Assembly (NCBI GenBank): GCA_025463305.1
Contig: JAOBWK010000067.1
Location: 1 to 35,172 of the forward strand
Direction of reading: 5' to 3'
Length of the DNA: 35,172 nucleotides
Source: Ilumatobacteraceae bacterium
Lineage (GTDB): Bacteria; Actinomycetota; Acidimicrobiia; Acidimicrobiales; Ilumatobacteraceae
In this document: positions 8,766 through 16,551 of the stretch, piece by piece
Layout of the letters: each line of letters opens with the position of its first letter
How positions within the stretch are numbered: the first letter of the stretch is position 1
Notes under the pieces: generated by a model
The model's database searches: none
Seen by the model: only the letters and a program-made list of their open reading frames with translations
What the model was told of the DNA's origin: nothing
Translations under genes and position numbers: made by a program

Positions 8766-8805
8766 GGTTCAGCCCGAGCCGGTTCAGCCCGAGCCGGTTC
8801 AGCCC
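8766..8805. repeat. 15-bp tandem repeat (2.7 copies) spanning the dprE2 stop codon
   Basis: The plus-strand unit GGTTCAGCCCGAGCC occurs at 8766-8780 and 8781-8795, with a partial third copy at 8796-8805. Read on the minus strand, each copy contains a TGA, and because 15 is a multiple of three, the stops at 8799-8801, 8784-8786 and 8769-8771 (plus TGA at 8763-8765) are all in the dprE2 frame. Confidence 0.85.
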
Positions 8806-9560
8806 AGCGGCAGCTTGCGGAAGACAGCGCCCGGCAGGTGGCGCAGCGTCATGAACACGTAGCGGAGGATGCCCGGGGCCCACACCGTGCGCCTGCCGGA
8901 GCGCAGACCGGCGGCGACGACGTCGGCCACCTCGTCGGGTGTGGTCGAGAACGGCGCGGCCTTCATCCCCTCCGTCATCGACGACTTCACGAAGCCTGGT
9001 CGCACCACGAGCACCGAGGCGCCGGACCCCTCGAGCGAGTCGCCGAGCCCCTGGGCGAACCCGTCGAGGCCGGCCTTCGAGGAGCCGTAGACGAAGTTCG
9101 ACGCACGCACCCGCTCGCCGGCCACGCTCGACAGCACCACGAGGTGGCCGTGCCCCTGCGCCCGCAGCTGCGTGGCGACGGCCAGCCCGACGCTCACCGC
9201 CCCGGTGTAGTTCACGGTCACCGCCGCTGCCGCCGCGGCGGGGTCGGCGTCGTAGTCGGCCTGCTCACCGAGCACGCCGAACGCGAGGATGACGACGTCG
9301 AGGTCGCCGACGTCGGCCGCCACGGACTCGATCAGCGCGGCATGGCCGGCGCTGTCCTTCGCGTCGAACGCGACGGCGATCGCCGTCGCGCCATCCTTGG
9401 CGAGCTCGCTGATCGACGACGATGCGTCCTCCGGGTTGCGGCAGGCGAGCACCACCGAACGCAGCATCGGCGAGGCCAACCGGTGGACGATGGCCAGGCC
9501 GATGTCGCTGGTGCCGCCGAGGAGCAGGATGGTCTGTGGTTCACCGAACGAGTTCTGCAT
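8799..9560 (-). CDS. dprE2: Decaprenylphosphoryl-2-keto-ribose reductase-like SDR (DprE2)
   Basis: A 253-residue short-chain dehydrogenase. The nucleotide-binding motif is LLGGTSDIG (GGTSDIG at 15-21), the form typical of DprE2 rather than the common TGxxxGIG. The catalytic set is S144/S145, Y158 and K162 (YGSSK). In mycobacteria DprE2 uses NADH to reduce the 2-keto intermediate made by DprE1, giving decaprenylphosphoryl arabinose, the donor for cell wall arabinan. Location directly downstream of a dprE1 gene makes the assignment strong. The start at 9560 is supported by an AGGAG Shine-Dalgarno 6 bases upstream. The stop codon lies inside a short tandem repeat that supplies further in-frame stops. 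Confidence 0.88.
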   Translation of the reverse strand: MQNSFGEPQTILLLGGTSDIGLAIVHRLASPMLRSVVLACRNPEDASSSISELAKDGATAIAVAFDAKDSAGHAALIESVAADVGDLDVVILAFGVLGEQADYDADPAAAAAAVTVNYTGAVSVGLAVATQLRAQGHGHLVVLSSVAGERVRASNFVYGSSKAGLDGFAQGLGDSLEGSGASVLVVRPGFVKSSMTEGMKAAPFSTTPDEVADVVAAGLRSGRRTVWAPGILRYVFMTLRHLPGAVFRKLPLG

Positions 9561-9566
9561 GGGGGT

Positions 9567-9571
9567 CTCCT
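9567..9571 (-). promoter_or_regulatory. Ribosome binding site of dprE2
   Basis: AGGAG on the minus strand lies 6 bases before the ATG at 9560 and fixes that start. It is one of the few clear Shine-Dalgarno sequences in the window, as expected for a gene separated from its operon predecessor by 48 bases. Confidence 0.6.
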
Positions 9572-9608
9572 GGGTGGCGCGCCGCGAGCGGCGTGCGAGG
9601 GGGGGTGA

Positions 9609-10985
9609 TCAGTCGAGCAGGCCGAGACGGCGACCGAGGTCGCTCTGCCACACGCCGTCGGGATCGACGGACTCGCGCACGGCCTGCCATTCGGCCAGCC
9701 GCGGGTAGCCGCGGCGGATCGCGTCGGGCGTGGTGTGCGAGTCCTTCGCCATGTAGTGCCGTCCCCCCGCGTCGAGCACGAGGTGGTCGAGCTCGTGGAG
9801 CATCGTGGCCAGCCCGTGGGTGCCGGCCGGGATGTCGAGGGTGAGCGTCCAGCCCGGGGCGGGGAAGCTCAACGGGGCCGGGTTGGCCGCGCCGAAGCGC
9901 TTGAGGACGGTGACGAAGCTGGCCGCGCCCGAGGATGCGAGCCGCTCGATGACCTGGCGAAGCGTGTGCTCACGGCCGAACGGGACGAGGATCTGGTACT
10001 GCACGAAGCCGTGCGGCCCGTACACCCGGTTCCATGCGCCGATCATGTCGAGCGGATGGAAGTACGTCGGGATCGACTGCAGCGCGCCCACCGCGTGCTT
10101 GGGCGACTTGCGGAACCACAGCTCGTTGAAGGCTTTGATCGTCACCCGGTTCATCGCGCTGATCGGCACGACCGGAGGGACGCTGGCGATCACACCGGCG
10201 TGGTAGTCGAGGGCGCGGTCGTGGCAGTCGGGGGGCAGGTGTTCGAGGCGGGCGTGCTCGCCGTGTGACAGCACGCTGCGCCCGAGGTGCCTGCCCTTCG
10301 CCATCAAGTCGATCCAGGCCACGGCGTACCGGTAGTGGTCGTCGCCCTCCTCCATCAACGCCATGACGTGATCGAGGTCGCTGGCGCGCTGGGTGTCGAC
10401 GATGAGACAGCTGGTCTCGATGGGGATCAGGTCGATGGTGGCCTGGAGGACGATGCCCGTGAGGCCCATCCCGCCGATGGTGGCCCAGAACAGCTCGGGG
10501 CGAACCGTTGGGCTGACGATCGTGGTCGACCCGTCGGCGAGCAGCATGGTCATCTCGCGCACGTGGTTCCCGAACGATCCGTCGACATGGTGGTTCTTGC
10601 CGTGGATGTCGCTGGCGATGGCGCCGCCGATGGTCACGAACCGGGTGCCGGCGGTGACGGGGACGAAGTAGCCGCGCGGCACGATCACGCGCAGCAGCTC
10701 GTCGATGCTCACCCCGGCTCCGACGGTGACCTCGTGCCGGTCGGCGTCGATGACCGCGTCGGCGGCCGCGCCCTCGAGGCGCAGCACCATGCCGCCGCCG
10801 TTCTGCGCGGCGTCGCCGTAGGAACGGCCGAGGCCGCGCACGAGGAGACCGCGGTGGGCCGACAGGTCGGCGCCGCGAACGGTCGTGGCGACGGCGTCGG
10901 CGGCGACCTCGACCACGCTCGCCGAGCTCGGCGCGGTGCGACCCCAGCCGGTGAGGCTGGTGCGATGGGTGGGGACCTCAGCCAT
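9609..10985 (-). CDS. dprE1: Decaprenylphosphoryl-beta-D-ribose 2-oxidase-like FAD enzyme (DprE1)
   Basis: A 458-residue FAD-binding oxidoreductase. The FAD domain shows GLGRSYGD (51-58) and TAGTRFVTIGGAIASDIHGK (111-130) followed by NHH, matching the flavin-binding region of mycobacterial DprE1. The C-terminal YMAKDSHTT keeps the active-site lysine. It would oxidise polyprenyl-phospho-ribose at C2, the first half of the epimerisation to arabinose, with DprE2 completing it. At the position of the mycobacterial benzothiazinone-binding cysteine (NVCVDF in M. tuberculosis, recalled) this protein reads TLTLDI, with threonine 382 instead. Start ATG at 10985 directly abuts the stop of the upstream methyltransferase gene. 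Confidence 0.9.
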   Translation of the reverse strand: MAEVPTHRTSLTGWGRTAPSSASVVEVAADAVATTVRGADLSAHRGLLVRGLGRSYGDAAQNGGGMVLRLEGAAADAVIDADRHEVTVGAGVSIDELLRVIVPRGYFVPVTAGTRFVTIGGAIASDIHGKNHHVDGSFGNHVREMTMLLADGSTTIVSPTVRPELFWATIGGMGLTGIVLQATIDLIPIETSCLIVDTQRASDLDHVMALMEEGDDHYRYAVAWIDLMAKGRHLGRSVLSHGEHARLEHLPPDCHDRALDYHAGVIASVPPVVPISAMNRVTIKAFNELWFRKSPKHAVGALQSIPTYFHPLDMIGAWNRVYGPHGFVQYQILVPFGREHTLRQVIERLASSGAASFVTVLKRFGAANPAPLSFPAPGWTLTLDIPAGTHGLATMLHELDHLVLDAGGRHYMAKDSHTTPDAIRRGYPRLAEWQAVRESVDPDGVWQSDLGRRLGLLD

Positions 10986-11735
10986 TCAGTACGGCCACTC
11001 CGGGGCCGTGCGCCCGAAGCGCTGCATCACGGTGCCGAGCTTCAGCGTCAGCAGCACCTTCAGGCCGAGGTTCCTCGCGAACCACGGCAGCTGGGCGAGC
11101 TGGCGGAGCGAGTTGAGGGCGCGGCTACGGCTGCTGCCATCGAGGTCGGCGTGGTAGATCGTGAGCGAACGGGCCCGTCCGACGTAGCGGAAGCGCTTGC
11201 CGAACATCAGCTCCTTGGCGATCGCCGCGGTGACGCCGACGGACGAGAACGAATCGTGGATGAGCAACGTGCCGCCGCTACGGACCCGCGCCCCCCACTC
11301 CTCGATGTCCTTGCGGGCTGGTGCGTAGCGGTGGGCGCCGTCGATGTAGAGCACGGCGATGTCGCCCTCGACGTCGGTGTGTGCGACGTCGCTCATCTCG
11401 CGCACGTGCCGGACCCGGTCGGCGACACCGGCGTCGATCAGGTTCGCGGTGAACACCTCGTGGTCGATCGAGGCCTCGGCCGCGAAGCCGTCGATCTCGT
11501 TCGGCCCGCGGTCGTTGCCCGCGTGCGGATCGATCGCGATCACGGTCACGCCGTCGACGGCGGCCGATGCGAGGACGATGGTGCTGCGTCCGCGGAAGCT
11601 GCCGATCTCGACGATCTGATCGCCGGCACGGCACGACGCTGCGGCGGCGTAGAGCGCCTCGGCCTGATCGGGCGACATCCAGCCGTCGACACCGTCGACG
11701 GCCTCCAGCACCTCGGCGAACGGCTTGACGGTCAT
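10986..11735 (-). CDS. Class I SAM methyltransferase (Methyltransf_24 type) in the arabinose-donor cluster
   Basis: A 249-residue protein. Motif I is VEIGSFRGRST (from V42), acidic strand-2 end in IAIDPHAG, and YIDGAHRYAPARKDIEEWG is the hallmark of Methyltransf_24 (cephalosporin hydroxylase/macrocin O-methyltransferase-like) proteins. The C-terminal 50 residues are basic and hydrophobic and could contact the membrane. It sits between the ubiA-type gene (4-bp ATGA overlap) and dprE1 (adjacent, no gap), so it is cotranscribed with the donor pathway. It may methylate a sugar or lipid of the same glycan; this is inference from context. I do not recognise a characterised counterpart in the mycobacterial pathway. 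Confidence 0.82.
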   Translation of the reverse strand: MTVKPFAEVLEAVDGVDGWMSPDQAEALYAAAASCRAGDQIVEIGSFRGRSTIVLASAAVDGVTVIAIDPHAGNDRGPNEIDGFAAEASIDHEVFTANLIDAGVADRVRHVREMSDVAHTDVEGDIAVLYIDGAHRYAPARKDIEEWGARVRSGGTLLIHDSFSSVGVTAAIAKELMFGKRFRYVGRARSLTIYHADLDGSSRSRALNSLRQLAQLPWFARNLGLKVLLTLKLGTVMQRFGRTAPEWPY

Positions 11736-12640
11736 GAGATGTACACCCCTGTTGCGAAGACGGCGACCCAGACGAGACCGAGGATCTGGAGCGTGCGGTC
11801 GGCCGCGAAGATCTCCTCGGGTGCCGCGCCGTGGCCCTGCTCGAGGATGAGCAGGTAGCGGAGCAGCGCGGCGAGCATCGGCACGATCGAGAGTTGGTAG
11901 AACAGCAGCGAATGCGAGTGCGAGTACGTGCTGATCGACGCGACCGACGAGGCCGCGCTGCCGGCCTTGCCCTCGAACGCCCAGATGCAGTACGAGACGA
12001 GCGTCGCGCAGGTGCTGATCGAGAGCACGTTGCGCAGGAAGCCGAGCGAGTAGTCGTCGAGTGTGGCACGGGCCGTGGACGGGCCGTCGCCGAGCTCGCG
12101 CAGCTCGGCGTAGCGCTTGCCGGTGACGATGAACAGCGAGCCGAACGTGGTGGTGAGCACGAACCAGGAGCTCATCGGCACGCCCGTCGCTGCCGCGCCG
12201 CCGACGGCGCGGACCACGAATCCGCTGGCGACGGCGACGAGGTCGATCACGGCGATGTGCTTCCAGATCTTGCTGTACGAGGTGGTGACCACGACGTACA
12301 CCGCGCACGCGACACCGGCCGGCCAGCGCGTCGTGAACGCGAGCGCCGGGCCGCCGACGAGGAGCAGGGTGCCGACCACGCGTGCGAGCGGCAGCGGGAT
12401 GTCGCCGCTGGCGATCGGGCGGAACCGCTTCTTCGGATGCACCCGATCGGCCTCGACGTCGAGGATGTCGTTCCAGTAGTAGGTGCCGGCGCTCGCCATG
12501 CAGAACGCGACGAACGCGATCAGCGTGCGCACGAGTGATTGGCCGTGAGTGAGGACGCCGGCCGCGCCGGGAGCGGCGAAGACGAGGACGTTCTTGGCCC
12601 ACTGCTTCGGCCGCGCCTCCTTGATCAGCGCCTTGATCAT
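11732..12640 (-). CDS. UbiA-family prenyltransferase, polyprenyl-phosphate phosphoribosyltransferase-like
   Basis: A 302-residue polytopic membrane protein of the UbiA superfamily. The first aspartate-rich motif is NDILDVEAD (N57, D58, D61, D65), followed by RVHPKKRFRPIASG, very close to the mycobacterial Rv3806c-type enzyme; the second region IDLVAVASGFVVRAVGG lies about 50 residues further on. The known reaction of that branch is transfer of 5-phosphoribosyl from PRPP to decaprenyl phosphate, the first step to polyprenyl-phospho-arabinose. Neighbouring dprE1/dprE2 support this branch over menaquinone or heme prenyltransferases. Start ATG 12640 overlaps the upstream HAD gene by 4 bp, and its stop overlaps the next gene by 4 bp. 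Confidence 0.88.
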   Translation of the reverse strand: MIKALIKEARPKQWAKNVLVFAAPGAAGVLTHGQSLVRTLIAFVAFCMASAGTYYWNDILDVEADRVHPKKRFRPIASGDIPLPLARVVGTLLLVGGPALAFTTRWPAGVACAVYVVVTTSYSKIWKHIAVIDLVAVASGFVVRAVGGAAATGVPMSSWFVLTTTFGSLFIVTGKRYAELRELGDGPSTARATLDDYSLGFLRNVLSISTCATLVSYCIWAFEGKAGSAASSVASISTYSHSHSLLFYQLSIVPMLAALLRYLLILEQGHGAAPEEIFAADRTLQILGLVWVAVFATGVYIS

Positions 12641-13278
12641 GCGCGGCCCGCCGGCACGGCATCGAGCTCGATGCCCTTGACGAGGAACGCGTGTTGGGCA
12701 CTCGCGAGCAGTTCGCGGTCCCCCGCGCTGTCGCCGTAGGCCCACACGTCGGCACCGACGAGATCGTTCTCGGACATCCACGCCTCGAGCCGGCGGACCT
12801 TCTCCGGCCCGCGACAGTTGTCCCCGGACATCTCTCCATTGTAACGGCCGTCCATCCCCACCAGGGTCTCGGTGCAGAGCACCGCGTCGACCCCGAGCAG
12901 CTCACCGATCCGGCGCAGGTACACGCCGAGCGAGGCCGACACGAGCACCGTGCGATGCCGTTGGGCGTGGTGCCAGGCGAGCCGTGCGGTTGTGTCCGGT
13001 CGGAGCCCGGATGCATGGACCGTGTCGGCGAAGGAACGACCGAGTGCGGCGACCTCGTCGGCCGTGCGCCCGGTGAACGCCGTGCGGATCGCGAGGGCCT
13101 TGAGCCCGTCGCGATCACGTCGGGCGAGCGCGGCGGCGAGCGTCACGGGATGCCGCGCCAACCCGGCGACCAATCCGGCGCGACCCGTCATCCGCTCGAG
13201 GAACGGCACCACGCAGTCGCGTCGGCTCAGCGTGCCGTCGAAGTCGAACGCGGCGACCGTCTCGTTGCTGGTCGTCAT
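12637..13278 (-). CDS. HAD-IB family phosphatase, candidate phosphoribosyl-lipid phosphatase
   Basis: A 213-residue HAD hydrolase of the SerB-like IB type. Motif I is AFDFDGTLS (nucleophile D12, acid D14), motif II is VLVSASLG, the motif III lysine is likely in GPEKVRR, and motif IV is AYGDSAGDRELL. Four-base overlaps join it to aroA upstream and ubiA downstream. The UbiA product carries a 5-phosphate that must be removed before DprE1 acts. In mycobacteria a PAP2-type protein (Rv3807c) has been assigned this step, and no such protein is visible here. The HAD protein is therefore a reasonable candidate for the step. Alternatives are a phosphoserine phosphatase-like or 1-acylglycerol phosphate-related HAD enzyme. 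Confidence 0.85.
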   Translation of the reverse strand: MTTSNETVAAFDFDGTLSRRDCVVPFLERMTGRAGLVAGLARHPVTLAAALARRDRDGLKALAIRTAFTGRTADEVAALGRSFADTVHASGLRPDTTARLAWHHAQRHRTVLVSASLGVYLRRIGELLGVDAVLCTETLVGMDGRYNGEMSGDNCRGPEKVRRLEAWMSENDLVGADVWAYGDSAGDRELLASAQHAFLVKGIELDAVPAGRA

Positions 13279-14594
13279 CGCGGCTCCTCGGCGGTGGCGC
13301 GCAGTGCCTCGAGTTCGGCCCAGAACTCGGGCCAGCTCTTGGTGACCACCTCCGGATCGTGGACGCGCATCCCGCCGAGCCGCAGCCCGAGCACGCCGAA
13401 CGCCATCGCCAGGCGATGATCGTGATGCGTTTCGACACCGGCGCCGGCACCGAAGCCCGGCTCGATGCGGATCCCGTCGTCGAGCACGGTGGCCGTCACG
13501 CCGCAGTGGGCCAGCTCGGCGGCGAGATCGCCGAGACGGTCGCTCTCCTTGGCGCGGATGAACCCGACGCCGGTGATCTCGGTCGGCGAGTCGGCGAACG
13601 GCGCGACGACGGCGAGCGTCGGCACGAGATCCGACAGGTCGGCCATGTCGATCGACAGCCCGTGCAGCAACCCGGTGCGCTCCACGGTCACACCAGTGGC
13701 GTCGCGGCGCACGGTGCAGCCCATCTCGGCGAGCACATCGGCAAAGCGGGCGTCGCCCTGCAGCGCGCCGGCGCCGAGGTCGGCCACGCGCACCGACCCG
13801 CCGCAGATCGCCGCGGCGGCGAGCGGATAGCTGGCCGTGCTGGCGTCGGGCTCGATGACGTACTCGCGTGCCTCGTAGCGCCCGGGCTCGACCTCGACGT
13901 GGTCGTCACCGACGACGACGCCGTGCGCCCCGAACGCGGCCATGACCGCGGCCGTGATGGCGAGGTACGGACGCGAGACCAGCTCGGTGGTGAGCTCGAT
14001 CCGCAGGCCGCCGGGCAGGTACGGCGCGATGAGCATCAGCGCCGTGATGTACTGGCTGCTGACGTCGCCGCGGATCCGCACCGTCGAGCGCGAGCCGCCA
14101 CCGTCCCGGTCGGCGATGCCCGTCACTGACACCGGCAGGTGGCCCCACGTCTCCCCCGCCTGGACGCCGGCGCCGAGCGCGACCAACGCGTCGTGCAGGG
14201 GCGCCATCGGGCGGCCGCGCAGCGGCATGTCGCCATCGACCACGTAGGTGCCGGTGCCGAGCGCGCAGAGCGCGGTGACGAAGCGGGAGGTGGTGCCTGC
14301 GAGCCGGGTCGACAGCACGAACGGACCGCGATGGAGCACGCCGGCCGTGCCGTGCACGCGCACCCGCGTCTCGTCGTGCGGATCGACCCCGACGCCGGCA
14401 CCGAGCATCGCCGTGCAGTCGAGCATCGCCGCCGTGTCGTCGCCGCCGGGCACGTTGTGCAGCACGGACAGCCCCTCGGCGAGCGTGGCGCAGACCAGGG
14501 CGCGGTTGGCGATGCTCTTGCTGCCGGGCACGGTCACGGTGGCGGCGAGCGGGCCGTCGGCGACCTGCACGTGGTAGACGGCCGAGTCCGGCAT
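13275..14594 (-). CDS. aroA: 3-phosphoshikimate 1-carboxyvinyltransferase (EPSP synthase)
   Basis: A 439-residue cytosolic enzyme that joins shikimate-3-phosphate and PEP in the shikimate pathway. The N-terminal signature PGSKSIANRALV (K26 contacts both substrates), the PEP-site segment RLAGTTSRF (97-105) and the C-terminal signature FIRAKESDRL are all present, and length is normal. The residue after the PEP-site arginine is F105, where the E. coli enzyme has proline; as far as I recall, actinobacterial AroA proteins share this, so I do not infer herbicide tolerance. It overlaps tyrA by 1 bp and the HAD gene by 4 bp. Its pairing with tyrA groups two aromatic amino acid genes inside the larger operon. 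Confidence 0.95.
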   Translation of the reverse strand: MPDSAVYHVQVADGPLAATVTVPGSKSIANRALVCATLAEGLSVLHNVPGGDDTAAMLDCTAMLGAGVGVDPHDETRVRVHGTAGVLHRGPFVLSTRLAGTTSRFVTALCALGTGTYVVDGDMPLRGRPMAPLHDALVALGAGVQAGETWGHLPVSVTGIADRDGGGSRSTVRIRGDVSSQYITALMLIAPYLPGGLRIELTTELVSRPYLAITAAVMAAFGAHGVVVGDDHVEVEPGRYEAREYVIEPDASTASYPLAAAAICGGSVRVADLGAGALQGDARFADVLAEMGCTVRRDATGVTVERTGLLHGLSIDMADLSDLVPTLAVVAPFADSPTEITGVGFIRAKESDRLGDLAAELAHCGVTATVLDDGIRIEPGFGAGAGVETHHDHRLAMAFGVLGLRLGGMRVHDPEVVTKSWPEFWAELEALRATAEEPR

Positions 14595-15658
14595 CAGTCG
14601 AGGCGCTGCACGGCAGGACGGAAGCCGCGCGCGATCAGTCCGCCGCGGAACACGTCGGCCGACGACGCATCGACGAGGAAGACCAGCACGCCGCGGTTGC
14701 CCTCGACGCTGTGCACGACCTCGAAGCTGGAGACGTTGACGTCGAGCTCGGCGGCGAGCGTGAACACCTCGGCAGCGGCACCGGTGCGGTCCGGGATGGG
14801 GATGCGCACCTCGGCCAGCTCGCTCGGCTGCACCGCGCGCATCGGCAGGTTGGCCCGCGCCTCGCGGGCGGTGCGCAGCCGGTCGAGCAATGCCTCACGA
14901 TCGTCGTCGCGCACGATGTCGCGCATCCGCTGCAGGCCGTCGATGAGGCCGTCGAGCCCGTCGACGATCGCGTCGCGGTTGCCGGTGCAGATGTCGAGCC
15001 AGATCCCGGGATGGCCGCTGGCGATGCGGGTCATGTCGCGGAAGCCACCGGCGGCGAGGCGCAGCAGCGCAGCGTGCTCCTCGGCGCGTTCGGCGGCGAG
15101 CCCCATCAGCGTGGCCGCGGCGAGGTGGGGCACGTGGCTGACCACCGCCACCACCTGATCGTGACGCTCGGGGGCGAGCGCCACCACGTCGGCTCCCAGC
15201 TCGGCGACGATCGAGGCCATCGCCGAGAACGTCGCGTCGGCCGTGGTGGCCGTCGGAGTGAGCACCCACACGGCGCCCGTGAACATCGTCGCGTCCGCGC
15301 CGTCGAGACCCTCGAGCTCGCTGCCCGCCATCGGATGGCCGCCGACGAAGCGAGGATCGTCGATCGCCGAGGCGACGGCGCCCTTCACGCTGCCGACGTC
15401 GGTGACGATGCCGGTGGTCTCGGCCAGGGCGCGCTTGGCCTGATCGGCGATGGTGAGCACGGGCGTGGCGATGAACGTGACATCGACGACCTCGGCGAGG
15501 CCCTGCTCGTCGAGCACGCCGATGCGCAGCGCACGATCGACCCGGGCTTGATCCTGATCGTCCCCGCTGACGTGCCAGCCGCGCTCGCGCAGGGCGAGCC
15601 CGACGGAGCCACCGATCAGGCCGAGGCCGATGATGTTGGCGCGCCGCTGAGTGATCAC
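14594..15658 (-). CDS. tyrA: Prephenate dehydrogenase with C-terminal ACT domain
   Basis: A 354-residue NAD(P)-dependent dehydrogenase for tyrosine synthesis. The Rossmann motif IIGLGLIGGSVG is at residues 9-20, the family segment VGGHPMAGSE near 115-125, and VSHVPHLAAA follows. The last 70 residues (IPDRTGAAAEVFTLAAELDV onward) form an ACT-like regulatory domain, which in this family binds tyrosine for feedback control. I chose the GTG at 15658: it overlaps the upstream stop by 4 bp (GTGA) and puts the Rossmann motif at the usual distance from the N-terminus. A longer open frame continues upstream but is antisense-like noise over the pseudouridine synthase gene. Confidence 0.93.
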   Translation of the reverse strand: MITQRRANIIGLGLIGGSVGLALRERGWHVSGDDQDQARVDRALRIGVLDEQGLAEVVDVTFIATPVLTIADQAKRALAETTGIVTDVGSVKGAVASAIDDPRFVGGHPMAGSELEGLDGADATMFTGAVWVLTPTATTADATFSAMASIVAELGADVVALAPERHDQVVAVVSHVPHLAAATLMGLAAERAEEHAALLRLAAGGFRDMTRIASGHPGIWLDICTGNRDAIVDGLDGLIDGLQRMRDIVRDDDREALLDRLRTAREARANLPMRAVQPSELAEVRIPIPDRTGAAAEVFTLAAELDVNVSSFEVVHSVEGNRGVLVFLVDASSADVFRGGLIARGFRPAVQRLD

Positions 15659-16551
15659 GGCCGACGATCGTAGCTGCGCGGGGTCCCGGCCACAGCCTCT
15701 GCGAGCTGGCGGACCTCGTCGTTCGACAGCGTCCGCCACTCGCCGGGAGCCAGCGACGTGTCGCGGATCGGGCCGATCCGCACCCGCACCAGACGACGGA
15801 CCGGGAACCCGATCGCCTCGCACATCCGGCGCACCTGGCGGTTGCGTCCCTCGTGGATCGTGATCCGCAGCAGACCCGGGCTGAGCTGGCTGGCACGGGC
15901 AGGCGCGGTCATCCCGTCGTCGAGCTCGATGCCGTCGCGCAGCCGGCGGAGCGCGCGGTTCGGCACCTCGCCGTCGACCGACGCGAGGTACTCCTTCTCG
16001 ACGCCGTGGCTCGGGTGCGAGATCCGGTTGGCCAGCTCGCCGTCGTTGGTCAGCAGCAGCAGGCCCTCGGTGTCCGCGTCGAGACGGCCGACGGAGAACA
16101 CGCGCGGCTCGTCGGGCACGAGCGACACGACGGTGGGCCGCCCCTGCGGATCGCTCGCGGTGGTGATGACGCCGGTCGGCTTGTTGAGCAGGTAGTAGAC
16201 GATGTCGGGGCTGAGTCCGACCGGCACGCCGTCCACCTCGACGATGTCGGTCTCGATGTCGACCCGGCGACCGAGCACCGCGACGTCGCCGTTCACCGAC
16301 ACGCGACCGGCCGCGATGAGGTCCTCGCACACCCGGCGGCTGCCCCACCCGCGCAGTGCGAGCACCTTCTGCAGCCGCTCGCCGGTGGCTTCGGCGCGCT
16401 GGTCGGCCCACTGCTCCCACAGCGGCTTCTCCAGCACGCGCTCCTCCACCGGCGTCACCTCGGTCGTCGCGTTGGCCGACGGCGGCTTGCGTTCGGCGGA
16501 CGTCCGGGTGCGGATCGTGACGTTCCGCCGCGGCGGCGGTGCGTCGGTCAT
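15655..16551 (-). CDS. RsuA/RluB-type pseudouridine synthase
   Basis: A 298-residue rRNA pseudouridine synthase, most likely acting on 23S rRNA (RluB-like), given its position next to scpAB. After a basic, disordered N-terminus (1-50) comes an S4 RNA-binding domain (about 58-105, GERLQKVLALRGWGSRR), then the catalytic domain with GRLDADTEGLLLL (155-167), in which D158 is the catalytic aspartate. The conserved NRQVRRMCEAIG motif lies in the C-terminal half. Start ATG 16551 overlaps the scpB stop by 4 bp, and the gene's stop overlaps the tyrA start. The scpA-scpB-rluB order is widely conserved in Gram-positive bacteria. Confidence 0.92.
   Translation of the reverse strand: MTDAPPPRRNVTIRTRTSAERKPPSANATTEVTPVEERVLEKPLWEQWADQRAEATGERLQKVLALRGWGSRRVCEDLIAAGRVSVNGDVAVLGRRVDIETDIVEVDGVPVGLSPDIVYYLLNKPTGVITTASDPQGRPTVVSLVPDEPRVFSVGRLDADTEGLLLLTNDGELANRISHPSHGVEKEYLASVDGEVPNRALRRLRDGIELDDGMTAPARASQLSPGLLRITIHEGRNRQVRRMCEAIGFPVRRLVRVRIGPIRDTSLAPGEWRTLSNDEVRQLAEAVAGTPRSYDRRP

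Noticed and set aside
8766..8805. CRISPR or insertion sequence end
   Set aside because: The units are directly adjacent without spacers and there is no transposase or inverted terminal repeat.
13275..14594. Glyphosate-tolerant EPSP synthase because F105 replaces the usual proline
   Set aside because: Actinobacterial AroA proteins commonly have a phenylalanine here, as far as I recall, so the residue alone is not evidence of tolerance.
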